NCBI RefSeq assembly: GCF_023006505.1
Contig: NZ_JALBGV010000030.1
Location: 1 to 63,738, forward strand
Length of the DNA: 63,738 bases
Reading direction: 5' to 3'
Source: Neorhizobium sp. SHOUNA12A
Lineage (GTDB): Bacteria; Pseudomonadota; Alphaproteobacteria; Rhizobiales; Rhizobiaceae
Shown here piece after piece: positions 8,791 through 19,468 of this stretch; within the stretch, counting starts at the first letter, position 1, and the number at the start of each line of letters is the position of its first letter. The translations under genes and the position numbers were made by a program. The notes beneath the pieces are model-generated. The model was not told the DNA's origin and did not search any database. It worked only from the letters and a program-made list of their open reading frames with translations.

Positions 8791-8865
8791 GCGCATTTAT
8801 TGCGCCTCGATACCATCCCGTGTCGCGGGGGCGCATAGACAGCCAAAGGTGTCCAATTCGCCGGA

Positions 8866-9573
8866 CTACTCCGGTACCGCCGAAATGTAGCGTCGCGCGA
8901 TCATCCAGCACGCCAGCGCCCAGGTCGCGCCGGCGCACCAGCCGCCGAGGACGTCGGTCGGGTAATGGACGCCGAGATAGACCCGGCTGAAACCGATGAT
9001 GAACGTCAGGAAGATCGCCGCACTGATCAGGAAGATGCGCGTCGAGCGGTAAGGCTGGGCGCGCGACAGCAGCGCTCCGAGCGTCAGGTAGGTGACGGCA
9101 GACAGCATTGCATGGCCGCTCGGAAAACTGAGGTCGCTGACTTCGACCAGATGCGGCACGATATCCGGCCGCGGACGCGCCACGCCGAGCTTCAGCAAGG
9201 AACTCAAAAGCCAGCCGCCGGCGATCGACAGGAACATGAAAAGAGCGATCGCCCTTTGCCGCGACAGGATGAGGAAGACGGTTCCCATCACCGTCATCAG
9301 GGTCAGCACCGTGACGCCGCCGAGCGCGGTGATATCCCCCATCGCGTGATTGAGCCAATAGGGGCCGAGTGGCGTCGCAAGATCAGTGGCGTCGCGCAAG
9401 GCGAGCAGGATCTTTTCGTCGAAGGCATGCGTTTCGCCCTCCAGCACCTCGTCGGTCAACCTGAAGAAGACGAAAAGCCCGCCTGCCAGAAAGGCGACCA
9501 TCATCAGGCCGATCGGCTCGAAAGTCATGACCCTTTCGACCACTTTTCGTGTCACGCGCTGATGGAATGCCAT
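8866..9573 (-). CDS. PAP2 superfamily membrane phosphatase
   Basis: 235 residues with about six hydrophobic segments. The three phosphatase motifs are intact: KLGVARPRP, the PSGH motif in LSFPSGHAMLS, and SRVYLGVHYPTDVLGG. Such enzymes dephosphorylate lipid phosphates (phosphatidate, undecaprenyl-PP, PGP or lipid A) on the periplasmic side; which one cannot be read from the sequence. The N-terminus is short and basic before the first helix (IGLMMVAFLAGGLFVFF). It is monocistronic. Confidence 0.88.
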   Translation of the reverse strand: MAFHQRVTRKVVERVMTFEPIGLMMVAFLAGGLFVFFRLTDEVLEGETHAFDEKILLALRDATDLATPLGPYWLNHAMGDITALGGVTVLTLMTVMGTVFLILSRQRAIALFMFLSIAGGWLLSSLLKLGVARPRPDIVPHLVEVSDLSFPSGHAMLSAVTYLTLGALLSRAQPYRSTRIFLISAAIFLTFIIGFSRVYLGVHYPTDVLGGWCAGATWALACWMIARRYISAVPE

Positions 9574-10050
9574 CCAAGCTCCTTGTTCAATTTCAGTTCA
9601 CGGCCGACTATACGATCCGATACCGGGCCTCGATCGATCCGTAGAGACGGAAGGCGAAAAGTCCGATTGCCGCCAGCCTGGTTCGTATCGACAGCGAAGG
9701 CGGGCATAGATGAAGAACCCGCCGACAATGAGGAAAATAGCACCCCGCGCCAGCAGTCCAGCGTGCAGATGCCATTGAGGACGTCCGGCGCAGGAATCCG
9801 CCTTCGAGATAGCGAAGTTATCAGCCGTTGATGCCCTTCACCGCCTGGGCGCAACCGGCGCAAGTCGCGGTTCCGGAAATGCCGGTGCGCAAGGTCGTCT
9901 CACGCGTCATCTCACGCTTGGAACAATTCGGTGACAAATCGTGTGCGGCCGCGTTGGATCATTCTTCCGCCACATGCGTTCTCCAACGCTGCCTGACCCG
10001 TTTGCATGAGTCTCAACAAGGGCGGCTGAAGAATTACAAGGAGTACAGGG
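9574..10050. other. 477-base intergenic stretch without a convincing gene
   Basis: No frame here gives a protein with recognisable composition. The only item noted is a 29-codon frame on the minus strand (9821-9910) encoding a short peptide with TCAGCAQAVKG, reported separately as weak. AAGGAG just before 10051 is the ribosome site of the DUF992 gene. Confidence 0.5.
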
Positions 10051-10584
10051 ATGAAGAAGATTGTTGCCGTGGCGCTCGCCGCTCTGCCGGTCGTAACCAG
10101 CGCCGGAGCCGCCTTTTCCGCCGATTTGATCACCCGCCGGGACCGCGTTCCGGTTTATGAAGAGCCGGATCAGCGCGGCGGGGTCCGCATCGGCTATCTC
10201 GATTGCTCGATCGGCGGCGGCGTCGGTTACGTGCTCGGCTCCGCCAAGGAAGCCGACTGCGTCTTTACAACGGCAATCGGCAGCGAACCCCTCGACCGCT
10301 ATACCGGCACAGTGCGCAAGATGGGAGTCGATCTCGGCTTCACCACACGCTCGCGGCTGATCTGGGCGGTCTTTGCCCCGACCGCCGGTTATCACCACGG
10401 TTCGCTCGGTGGCCTCTACCAGGGCGCCACCGCCGAGGCCACCGTCGGTGCCGGCATCGGCGCCAACCTCCTCGTTGGCGGCACCGCCGGCTCCATCCAT
10501 CTGCAGACGGTGAGCGTCACGGGCCAGCTCGGCCTCAACGTCGCCGCCACCGGCACCTCGGTGACGCTGACGCCGGCGGGCTGA
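10051..10584 (+). CDS. DUF992 exported protein
   Basis: 177 residues. A clear signal peptide (MKKIVAVALAALPVVTSAGA, probable cleavage after AFSA) is followed by a compact beta-rich domain: RIGYLDCSIGGGVGYVLGSA, CVFTTAIG, a GxVRKMGVDLGFTT segment and a glycine/alanine-rich C-terminal half with GAGIGANLLVGG. This pattern matches DUF992, a periplasmic or outer-membrane-associated alphaproteobacterial family of unknown function. An AAGGAG site lies eight bases before the ATG. Downstream is a GC-rich hairpin and no linked gene. Confidence 0.85.
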   Translation: MKKIVAVALAALPVVTSAGAAFSADLITRRDRVPVYEEPDQRGGVRIGYLDCSIGGGVGYVLGSAKEADCVFTTAIGSEPLDRYTGTVRKMGVDLGFTTRSRLIWAVFAPTAGYHHGSLGGLYQGATAEATVGAGIGANLLVGGTAGSIHLQTVSVTGQLGLNVAATGTSVTLTPAG

Positions 10585-10601
10585 GGTTTTAAAAGCGCAT
10601 T

Positions 10602-10626
10602 CCCTTCCCCGGAAACGGGGGAGGGG
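10602..10626. terminator. possible hairpin terminator after the DUF992 gene
   Basis: CCCTTCCCCG and CGGGGGAGGG flank a GAAA tetraloop, giving a strong ten-pair stem. There is no T-run after it, so it is either a weak or factor-assisted terminator or a repeat remnant. Confidence 0.4.
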
Positions 10627-10778
10627 CTAAAATGAGGTAGAGCATTTCGCGAGCATGAGTTCTCTCCGGCCTCTTGCTCCACGCCGTTCACATTCATACG
10701 TTAAAGAAACGGTATGGTTAGCCTTTGCAGACCCTTGCGGGGTTCCGGACCGCGTATTGCCTCATCAGGATTGGCATC

Positions 10779-11684
10779 ATGGATCTCGAGAAAAGTTTAC
10801 GGTCGGTCGTGGCCGTGCGTGCTTCAATCCCTGACAACGCCTTTACGGCCAACACTCTCGGCACCCGCCGGGAAGGTAGCGGCGTGGTGATCCGCGAAAA
10901 CGGGCTGGTCCTGACGATCGGTTACCTGATCACCGAAGCCGAAGACGTCTGGCTGACGCGCCAGGACGGCCGCGTCGTGCCGGCCCACGCGCTTGCCTAT
11001 GATCAGGAAAGCGGCTTTGGCCTGGTGCAGGCCATGGCGCCGCTCGATCTGCCGGCGCTCCAGATCGGCGATTCCGCCACCGCAACGCTCGGCGATCCCG
11101 TTGTCTTCGCCGATGGGGAGGGAGAATATGTGCGCGGCAATATCGTCGCCAAGCAGGAATTCGCCGGATATTGGGAATATCTTCTGGACGAGGCTATCTT
11201 CATCGCGCCCGCCCATCCGTCCTGGGGCGGCGCGGCGCTGATCGATACGGAAGGCAAGCTGCTCGGCGTCGGATCGCTGCGCCTGCAGATGAGCAAGGGC
11301 GGAGAGATCGCCGACATCAACATGGTCGTCCCGATCAACCTCCTGAAGCCGATCCTCGACGATCTCCTCAATCGGGGCGAGTTCAACCGCCCGCCACGCC
11401 CCTGGCTCGGCGCCATGTCGGCGGAAAGCAACGGCGAAGTGGTGGTCATGAGCGTCACCGAAAACGGACCGGCAGCCCAGGCGGGCCTGAAGCGGGGCGA
11501 CGTGATTTCGGAGATTCGCGACGGTGAGGTCGACGGGCTTGCGGATTTCTACCGCAAGATCTGGGACAGCGGGCCTCCGGGTGCCGAAATCCCGATGCGC
11601 ATCCTGCGCGATGGACGGGAGGCCTGGCTCAGGGTGAAGTCGGCGGACCGGAACGATTTTTTGCGGAAGCCGCAACTGCAGTGA
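10779..11684 (+). CDS. S1C (HtrA/DegP-like) pseudoprotease with PDZ domain
   Basis: 301 residues: a trypsin-like domain (about 1-190) followed by one PDZ domain (about 200-290; GPAAQAGLKRGDVISEIRDGEV). The overall HtrA frame is clear (GSGVVIRENGLVLTIGYLI, IGDSATATLGDPVVF, INMVVPINLLKPILD), but all three triad positions are replaced. Where HtrA has TNNH this has TIGY; the DxxTDLA aspartate region reads DQESGFG; GNSGGPL reads PSWGGAAL. There is no signal peptide from the ATG preceded by AGGA, so it appears cytoplasmic. It cannot be a classical serine protease; a PDZ-guided binding or chaperone role is possible. Confidence 0.8.
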   Translation: MDLEKSLRSVVAVRASIPDNAFTANTLGTRREGSGVVIRENGLVLTIGYLITEAEDVWLTRQDGRVVPAHALAYDQESGFGLVQAMAPLDLPALQIGDSATATLGDPVVFADGEGEYVRGNIVAKQEFAGYWEYLLDEAIFIAPAHPSWGGAALIDTEGKLLGVGSLRLQMSKGGEIADINMVVPINLLKPILDDLLNRGEFNRPPRPWLGAMSAESNGEVVVMSVTENGPAAQAGLKRGDVISEIRDGEVDGLADFYRKIWDSGPPGAEIPMRILRDGREAWLRVKSADRNDFLRKPQLQ

Positions 11685-11723
11685 CCTCTCCTTCCCAGCT
11701 TGAGAGAGAAAAGATTGGTGCCG

Positions 11724-12980
11724 CTACCATACCAGGATCGCCCGGAAATCATTGACATTGGTTCCGGTCGGCCCGGTATTGAACACGTCGCCAATCGCCG
11801 AAAACCCTGAAAAACTGTCGTTCCGGTCGAGCAATTTGCGGCCATCCAGGCCGCTTGCCCGCAATCGCCTCGCCGTCGTGCCGTCGACAAAAGCGCCGGC
11901 ATTGGTTTCCGATCCGTCGATGCCGTCCGTGTCGGCGGCAAGCGCGGTGATCTCATGCCCGTCGATCGCCAGCGCCAAGGCGAGCGCGAATTCGCCGTTG
12001 CGGCCGCCCCGACCACCCTTGGCGCGCAGCGTCACCGTCGTCTCCCCACCGGACAGCAGAACCGCCGGTTTTGCGAACGGCCGGTCGCGGAGTGACACCT
12101 CGCGGGCAAGCGCCGCATGCACCAGCGCCACATCACGCGCTTCGCCTTCGACGGAATCGGAGAGGATGTAAGGCGTTACGCCATGGACGCGTGCGACCGC
12201 CGCTGCTGCCTCCAGCGACACGCCGGCTGAGGCAATGACGAAATGCCTGTGGCGGGCAAAGATGGGATCGTCCGGTTCCGGCGCGTCGGCGGCCGGCGAA
12301 TTCAGATGCGCGGTCATCGCAGCCGGCAGTTCCAGCTTGTATTGCTCGACGATCGCAAGTGCATCCTGGCGCGTCGTGGCATCCGGAATGGTCGGGCCTG
12401 AGGCGACGAAGGCCGGGTTGTCGCCGGGAATGTCCGAGACGATCAGGCTGACGACGCGGGCCTTGGTCGCCGCCGCAAGCCGGCCGCCCTTGATGGTGGA
12501 GAGATGTTTGCGAACGACATTCATGGCCGAGATCGGCGCGCCCGAGGCAAGCAGCGTCTCGTTCAGGGCGATCTCGTCTTCCAGCGTCAGCCCTTCGGGT
12601 GGGGCAGGCAGCAGCGCGGAACCGCCGCCGCAGACGAGCGCGATGACGAGGTCGTTTTCGGAGAGGCCTGAAATCGTCTCGACCAGCCGTTTTGCGCCGG
12701 CGAGGCCCGCCGCATCCGGCACCGGATGCGAGGCCTCGAGTATCTCGATCGACGTCGTTTCACAACCATAACCGTAGCGGGTGACGACCACGCCGGTCAG
12801 CGGCCCGGTCCACACGCTTTCCAGTGCCGCCGCCATCTGGGCCGCACCCTTGCCGGCGCCGACGACCACGGTTCGGCCGTTCGGGGGCGGGGCGGGCAGG
12901 TGCTTCACGATGCCGGTCAGCGGATCGGCGGCCTTTACGGCAGCCTTGAACAGCGCCTCCAGCAGTTCCCGGTCCGTCAT
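11724..12980 (-). CDS. glycerate 2-kinase (DUF4147/MOFRL family)
   Basis: 418 residues in the two-domain GckA/TtuD layout: an N-terminal DUF4147 domain with VVVGAGKGAAQMAAALE, VCGGGSALLPAPPEG and RKHLSTIKGGRLA, and a C-terminal MOFRL domain with LLSGGETTVTLR, GGRGGRNGEFALALA and TDGIDGSETNAGA. The family phosphorylates D-glycerate with ATP to 2-phosphoglycerate, in glyoxylate, tartronate or serine-cycle metabolism. The gene stands alone between a convergent protease-like gene and a divergent small gene. Confidence 0.88.
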   Translation of the reverse strand: MTDRELLEALFKAAVKAADPLTGIVKHLPAPPPNGRTVVVGAGKGAAQMAAALESVWTGPLTGVVVTRYGYGCETTSIEILEASHPVPDAAGLAGAKRLVETISGLSENDLVIALVCGGGSALLPAPPEGLTLEDEIALNETLLASGAPISAMNVVRKHLSTIKGGRLAAATKARVVSLIVSDIPGDNPAFVASGPTIPDATTRQDALAIVEQYKLELPAAMTAHLNSPAADAPEPDDPIFARHRHFVIASAGVSLEAAAAVARVHGVTPYILSDSVEGEARDVALVHAALAREVSLRDRPFAKPAVLLSGGETTVTLRAKGGRGGRNGEFALALALAIDGHEITALAADTDGIDGSETNAGAFVDGTTARRLRASGLDGRKLLDRNDSFSGFSAIGDVFNTGPTGTNVNDFRAILVW

Positions 12981-13134
12981 CGCTTCTCCTCCGCTTCTCC
13001 ATCACTCGCGCTCTTTCGATCACGCTCGTCAACAACCGTCAACCGGGCTTGATCGCGCCGCCGCCTTTGGTGCGGAACAAAGCGAGCGAGTGTCGGTTGT
13101 CCTATGGGCTCACCAAAACGAAGGAGCGAAAAGC

Positions 13135-13467
13135 ATGCCTGAACATCTGAAAGAAGCCGGTTACCCGGGCCAGATCGACATCGGCGGCGACAGGTCACCC
13201 GTGACTTACAAATTGAAGGCCAGAAAAGAGGATGACGGCGCGTTTCATGTGGCGGTGAGCCTTAGCGCCCCGCGTGACTGGCTGTTGAAGCATGGCTTTC
13301 GCAGGGAGGCCACGCTGGTGCGCCAGGGCGGTGTTGAAATGCCGATCCATTTCGAGGAAACGCTTAACGTCGCCGACAATATCTCGGTGACGTTGCGCGC
13401 AGACGACGCGGTGATGGCCTCGATGGACGAGTTGCGGCGCGCGTTTCCCGAGCTTCGACCGACCTAA
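13135..13467 (+). CDS. small hypothetical protein
   Basis: 110 residues, beginning MPEHLKEAGYPGQIDIGGDR and preceded by AAGGAG at eight bases, which decides the start over a much longer in-frame extension antisense to the glycerate kinase. The composition is soluble, with alternating strands (TYKLKARKEDDGAFHVAVSL, VEMPIHFEETLN, NISVTLRADD). No family is recognised. A strong terminator follows. Confidence 0.65.
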   Translation: MPEHLKEAGYPGQIDIGGDRSPVTYKLKARKEDDGAFHVAVSLSAPRDWLLKHGFRREATLVRQGGVEMPIHFEETLNVADNISVTLRADDAVMASMDELRRAFPELRPT

Positions 13468-13514
13468 GGTCGCGACCACTGTTTGCATGGAAGAACCGCA
13501 GCGTATAATCGCTG

Positions 13515-13547
13515 GCCCGGCCGTTTTGTTCGGCCGGGCTTTTTTTT
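13515..13547 (+). terminator. Rho-independent terminator
   Basis: GCCCGGCCG and CGGCCGGGC form a perfect nine-pair stem around TTTTGTT, followed by eight T residues. It ends the transcript of the small upstream gene and lies just before the cysteine-cluster gene. Confidence 0.92.
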
Positions 13548-13567
13548 GCGGTTAGGGCAGCGAGATC

Positions 13568-13981
13568 TTGGACACGTTTGAACAAGGGAATGCAGGGCGG
13601 TCCTGCGGCACCTGCACGCTCTGCTGCCGGCTCCCCGAAATAGCTGCACTGGACAAGTCGGCAGATGAATGGTGCCGATACTGTTCCGAGGGGCAGGGCT
13701 GCGCGATCTATACCGATCGGCCTCAGCTCTGCCGCGATTTCCTCTGTCGGTGGATGACGGATGCGAATGTCTCCGACACCTGGCAACCGTTGCGCTCGAA
13801 AATGCTGGTCTATGAACAAGGACCGCAGCTGACGGTTCTGGTCGATCCGGATCATCCGGATATGTGGCAGCAAGAGCCGTATTGTTCCGACTTGCAGGCC
13901 TGGGCCAACGCGGGCAACAGGATCGGAAAATACGTCATCCTGTTTTGCGGCGACGAGGTGAGGAAAATCGAACCGGTCTGA
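13568..13981 (+). CDS. YkgJ-family cysteine cluster protein
   Basis: 137 residues from a TTG start; no ATG is available before the conserved region. The N-terminus has the cysteine cluster RSCGTCTLCCRLPE, then WCRYCSEGQGCAIYTDRPQLCRDFLCRW, consistent with a CxxCxxCC metal-binding (probably Fe-S or zinc) family related to YkgJ. A later single cysteine occurs in EPYCSDLQ. The biochemical role of the family is unknown. It starts about 20 bases after a strong terminator, so it must have its own promoter or be leaderless. Confidence 0.75.
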   Translation: MDTFEQGNAGRSCGTCTLCCRLPEIAALDKSADEWCRYCSEGQGCAIYTDRPQLCRDFLCRWMTDANVSDTWQPLRSKMLVYEQGPQLTVLVDPDHPDMWQQEPYCSDLQAWANAGNRIGKYVILFCGDEVRKIEPV

Positions 13982-14004
13982 TTGAGCGCCGGGCCCACAT
14001 CCCG

Positions 14005-14931
14005 TCACCGCGCCGGCATGATTTCTGCCGCCGCCTGGCGGATAGTCTGCATCAGGATCGACAGCGGCGTGGATGGATTTGCATCGGCACGAATGGTGAG
14101 GCCGACTGGGCCGCGGGTCTCGCTCGTATCGATCGGCAGCGTCGCCAGAACTCCGTCCTCGATGTCGGCGGCGACCACTCCGGCGGAGATGATCCAGATC
14201 GCGTCGCTCGACCGCACGAAGGCACGGCCGAAAGCGTCGGAGACGGTCTCCACTTGGGTCGGCAGGCTGGCCACGCCATTGGCGATCAGGAACTGTTCGA
14301 CCGACGGCCGGATGATCGAGCCGCGCGTCGGCATCAGAACCGGATAATCGGCAAAGCCTTCGAAGATCGATCGCTTGCCGTCGAGGAGCGGGTGCCCGGT
14401 GCGGACGGCGAACACCACCTGTTCCGAGTAAAGATGTTCGAAGGACAGGCCGGTCATCTTTTCCGGCAAGGCGAGCCGGCCGACCACCAGATCGAGATCT
14501 CCGACCCGAAGCTGTTCCATCAAAACGGCATTATCTCCCGTCACGATCTTAACCCGGCTGCCGGTCTTTTCGGCGAGGAAGAGCGTCATGGCGAGCGGCA
14601 TCACCCGTGTGGAGACGGTTGGGAGTGCGCCGATCCGGACCGGGGGTGCGGAATCGAACAATTCCTGCGAGACGGAATCGATGCCCTGGCGGAGTGCCGT
14701 CAGCGCCGCGCCCGCATGGCGCAGAAAAACCTCGCCGTAGCGGGTGATGCGGATGCCGCGGCCTTCGCGCTCGAACACGGCGACGCCGAGCGCCTCCTCG
14801 AGCTCGCGGATGGTCTTGGTGACGGCCGGCTGGCTGACATGCAGAATCTCGGCTGCCTTGACCACGCTTTTTTGGCGCGCGACCTCGACGAATGTATGCA
14901 AGTGCCGAAACTTGACTCGGGAGTTGATCAA
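14005..14931 (-). CDS. pcaQ: LysR-type regulator PcaQ of the protocatechuate operon
   Basis: 308 residues: N-terminal winged helix (FRHLHTFVEVARQKSVVKAA, SQPAVTKTIRELEEALG) and a C-terminal effector domain. A TTG start giving LINSRVKFRHL fits known PcaQ N-termini (MIDxRVKFRHL, from memory); an alternative TTG lies two codons upstream. PcaQ activates pcaD and following genes in Agrobacterium and Sinorhizobium in response to beta-carboxy-cis,cis-muconate and gamma-carboxymuconolactone. It is divergent from pcaD, with a PcaQ-type box directly before its start that could also give autoregulation. Confidence 0.92.
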   Translation of the reverse strand: MINSRVKFRHLHTFVEVARQKSVVKAAEILHVSQPAVTKTIRELEEALGVAVFEREGRGIRITRYGEVFLRHAGAALTALRQGIDSVSQELFDSAPPVRIGALPTVSTRVMPLAMTLFLAEKTGSRVKIVTGDNAVLMEQLRVGDLDLVVGRLALPEKMTGLSFEHLYSEQVVFAVRTGHPLLDGKRSIFEGFADYPVLMPTRGSIIRPSVEQFLIANGVASLPTQVETVSDAFGRAFVRSSDAIWIISAGVVAADIEDGVLATLPIDTSETRGPVGLTIRADANPSTPLSILMQTIRQAAAEIMPAR

Positions 14932-14937
14932 GATCAA

Positions 14938-14953
14938 ATAACCCTGCGGTTAG
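14938..14953. promoter_or_regulatory. PcaQ-binding box in the pcaQ-pcaD intergenic region
   Basis: ATAACC-CTGC-GGTTAG matches the dyad ATAACC-N4-GGTTAA reported for Sinorhizobium PcaQ (from memory). It lies 72 bases upstream of the pcaD ATG and 7 bases upstream of the pcaQ start. A second half-site-like CCTAACCGG follows at about 14979-14987. Confidence 0.8.
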
Positions 14954-15024
14954 GGGATGATGCTGAAATATCATTTTACCTAACCGGAAACTAGTGCAAT
15001 CTATCAAAGCGAGAGGAGGCGCTG

Positions 15025-16975
<1,951 letters not shown>

Positions 16976-16976
16976 G

Positions 16977-17594
16977 ATGGTCCAGCCGCTCACCTACTTC
17001 AAGGAATCCGCTTCGCAGACCGCGGGTCCGTATGTCCATATCGGTTGCACGCCGAACTTTTCCGGCATTACCGGCGTCTACGACACCGATCTCGGCTCCG
17101 GCCCGATGGTCAACGACCAGACGCGCGGCGAACGCATCACCATTCGCGGTTTCATCTATGACGGCGCGATGACCCCGCTCAAGGATGCGATGATCGAGAT
17201 CTGGCAGGCGGATGCCGACGGCTATTACAACAGTCCCTCGGAAACCCGTGGCAAGGCCGATCCGAACTTCTTCGGCTGGGCCCGTCAGCCAGGCGACATG
17301 GCGACCGGCGAGTTTGCTTTCGAAACGATCAAGCCGGGCAGCGTGCCGTTCCGCGACGGCCGCCCGATGGCTCCGCACGTCACCTTCTGGGTCGTCGCCC
17401 GCGGCATCAATCTCGGCCTCAACACCCGCATGTACTTCTCCGACGAGGAAGAGGCCAATGCGGCGGATCCGATCCTGTCGCGCATCGAGCACCGGGTTCG
17501 CGTTCCAACCCTGATCGGCAAGCGTGACGGTAATACCGTCACCTTCAACATCTATCTTCAGGGCGAAAACGAAACCATATTCTTCGATATCTGA
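16977..17594 (+). CDS. pcaG: protocatechuate 3,4-dioxygenase alpha subunit
   Basis: 205 residues. ESASQTAGPYVHIGCTP is the classic alpha-subunit N-terminus, followed by IEIWQADADGYYNSP and MAPHVTFWVVARGINLGLNTRMYF. The alpha subunit lacks the iron ligands kept in PcaH but shapes the active site. It starts one base after the pcaH stop. Confidence 0.95.
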   Translation: MVQPLTYFKESASQTAGPYVHIGCTPNFSGITGVYDTDLGSGPMVNDQTRGERITIRGFIYDGAMTPLKDAMIEIWQADADGYYNSPSETRGKADPNFFGWARQPGDMATGEFAFETIKPGSVPFRDGRPMAPHVTFWVVARGINLGLNTRMYFSDEEEANAADPILSRIEHRVRVPTLIGKRDGNTVTFNIYLQGENETIFFDI

Positions 17595-17628
17595 GATCGA
17601 AGAATCAGGGTTCGCCCCGGGAGTAGAT

Positions 17629-18699
17629 ATGAGCGTCTCGGCTTTCGAGCATCCATTTTTGTCCAGTCTCGTCGGTGACGACGAGGCCGGACAGCTGTTT
17701 TCGGTGAAAGCCGAGATCGACGCCATGCTGGCCTTCGAGACGGGCCTTGCCAGGGCCGAGGCGTCCTGCGGCATCATCCCGGCCGAGGCTGGGGAGCGCA
17801 TTGCCGCAGCCTTGCAGACATTTGAACCGGACATGGCCGGCCTGCGAAACGGGACCGCGCGCGACGGCGTCGTTGTCGCTGAACTCGTCAAGCAGCTTCG
17901 CGATGCCGTCAATCAGCAGGCAGGCGGCGGCGAGGCCGCCAAGCACGTACATTTCGGCGCGACCAGCCAGGATGTCATCGACACGGCGCTCATGATCCGC
18001 CTGAAGCAGGCCTGTTCTCTGTTCATCGAACGGCTCGCTGCCCTCGAGAAGGTTTTCGATGACATCGACAAGGCATTCGGCAGCCGGAGGCTGATGGGCC
18101 ATACCCGCATGCAGGCGGCGATCCCGATCACCGTTTCGGCCCGTATCCGCGCCTGGAAAGAACCGTTGACCCGGCATCACCAGCGGCTGGACAGGTTTTC
18201 CGAGGCCGGTTTTGCCGTGCAGTTCGGCGGCGCTGCGGGCTGCCTCGAAAAGCTCGGCGACAAGGCTGCCGACGTGCGCAAGGCGCTGGCCTGGGAACTG
18301 TTTCTGACCGACGCACCGCAATGGCAGAGCCAGCGCGACCGGCTGGCGGAATTCGCGAACATCCTCACAATGATTTCCGGCTCACTCGGCAAGTTCGGCC
18401 AGGACGTGGCGCTGCTCGCGCTGATGGGCGGGGAGATGGAACTCGCCGGCGGCGGCGGCTCCTCCGCGATGGCTCACAAACAGAACCCGGTGGCTGCCGA
18501 AGTGCTGGTATCGCTCGCACGTTTCAACGCGGTGCAGCTTTCCGGCATGCAGCAATCGATGGTGCACGAGCAGGAACGCTCAGGTGCAGCCTGGACGCTC
18601 GAATGGTTGATCCTGCCATCCATGGTGATGGCCACCGGCGCGGCTCTAAGGCTAGCAACGGAACTTGCCGGCAATGTCAGGTCGCTGGGCAAGGGCTGA
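17629..18699 (+). CDS. pcaB: 3-carboxy-cis,cis-muconate cycloisomerase
   Basis: 356 residues, fumarase/aspartase superfamily: KHVHFGATSQDVIDTALMIR, RLMGHTRMQAAIPIT and the signature GGGGSSAMAHKQNPVAAEV. It lactonises beta-carboxymuconate to gamma-carboxymuconolactone. The ATG is chosen because the frame upstream overlaps pcaG and does not resemble the family; 34 bases separate it from pcaG. It is slightly shorter at the C-terminus than the longest PcaB proteins (~450 in some), but similar to rhizobial ones. Confidence 0.92.
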   Translation: MSVSAFEHPFLSSLVGDDEAGQLFSVKAEIDAMLAFETGLARAEASCGIIPAEAGERIAAALQTFEPDMAGLRNGTARDGVVVAELVKQLRDAVNQQAGGGEAAKHVHFGATSQDVIDTALMIRLKQACSLFIERLAALEKVFDDIDKAFGSRRLMGHTRMQAAIPITVSARIRAWKEPLTRHHQRLDRFSEAGFAVQFGGAAGCLEKLGDKAADVRKALAWELFLTDAPQWQSQRDRLAEFANILTMISGSLGKFGQDVALLALMGGEMELAGGGGSSAMAHKQNPVAAEVLVSLARFNAVQLSGMQQSMVHEQERSGAAWTLEWLILPSMVMATGAALRLATELAGNVRSLGKG

Positions 18700-18726
18700 C
18701 GGCATCTGCATTGAAGGACGGGCAAT

Positions 18727-18756
18727 TCTAGTATATTTTCGAAGAAAGATACTAGA
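18727..18756. promoter_or_regulatory. inverted repeat, probable toxin-antitoxin operator
   Basis: TCTAGTAT and ATACTAGA form eight-base arms around a 14-base AT-rich spacer, ending 18 bases before the antitoxin ATG. Type II modules of this kind usually repress themselves at such a site. Confidence 0.6.
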
Positions 18757-18774
18757 GATGCTCCGGAGGTCGTA

Positions 18775-19026
18775 ATGACCCTTTCCTACATGACCAGCGC
18801 CTCCTTCAACCAGAACCCGAGCAAGGCCCGCCAGGCGGCAAACGAAAATCCGTTGGTCATCACCGATCACGGCAAGCCGACGCATGTGCTTGTCAGCTAC
18901 GAGGAATTCGAGGCCAACTGGAAGAAGCCGAAGAGTCTTGCCGAGGCACTGTATGATCCTAACGGCTCGGACCAGGATTTTGACCCTCCGCGGCTCAGTT
19001 TCGAGAATCGCGAGATCGAATTCTGA
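18775..19026 (+). CDS. Phd/YefM-family antitoxin
   Basis: 83 residues: MTLSYMTSASFNQNPSKARQ, then NPLVITDHGKPTHVLVSYEEFE, the typical Phd/YefM fold in which the N-terminal half binds DNA and the C-terminal tail (here acidic, DPNGSDQDFDPPRLSFENRE) wraps the toxin. CCGGAGG precedes the ATG. The stop overlaps the toxin start (TGATG). An inverted repeat in the promoter supports autoregulation. Confidence 0.85.
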   Translation: MTLSYMTSASFNQNPSKARQAANENPLVITDHGKPTHVLVSYEEFEANWKKPKSLAEALYDPNGSDQDFDPPRLSFENREIEF

Positions 19027-19448
19027 TGCCATTCCTGCTGGATACCAATGTCGTCTCGGCAGCACGACGTTTGAAGAAGCAGGCGGCCGAGTTTCAGAAC
19101 TTCATGGAAACATTTCCCATGAACGACGCCTTTATCTCCGCAGTCACCATCATGGAGGTGCAGTTCGGGATTCAGCAGGAAAGCAAAAAGGATCCTGAAT
19201 TCGCGGCCAACCTAGCGCGATGGCTCCAATCACATCTGCTTGTCGATTTCAGCGACCGCATTCTTCCCTTCGACACGGCGATCGCTCTTCGCACCGGCAC
19301 CCTCCCCACGCCGGACAAGCGGCCGTCACCAGATGCAATGATCGCCGCGACAGCGCTGCATCACGGGCTGACCGTCGTCACCCGCAACATCTCGGATTTC
19401 GAGCCGCTTGGCGTGCCCTGCCTCAATCCCTGGACTTTTCAAGGCTGA
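19026..19448 (+). CDS. PIN-domain toxin (VapC/FitB-type)
   Basis: 140 residues. The metal-binding acidic residues of the PIN nuclease are all visible: D6 in FLLDTNVVSA, E44 in TIMEVQFG, D103 in PSPDAMIAATA and D124 in TRNISDFEPLG. PIN toxins cut tRNA, rRNA or mRNA; the target here is unknown. It overlaps the Phd-like antitoxin by one base, so the two form a standard module. Confidence 0.88.
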   Translation: MPFLLDTNVVSAARRLKKQAAEFQNFMETFPMNDAFISAVTIMEVQFGIQQESKKDPEFAANLARWLQSHLLVDFSDRILPFDTAIALRTGTLPTPDKRPSPDAMIAATALHHGLTVVTRNISDFEPLGVPCLNPWTFQG

Positions 19449-19468
19449 ACCGGCCAGGCTTGCGCGCC

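Noticed and set aside
13864..14994. A 376-codon plus-strand frame opposite pcaQ
   Set aside because: Antisense to a clear LysR regulator; codon composition is that of a shadow frame.
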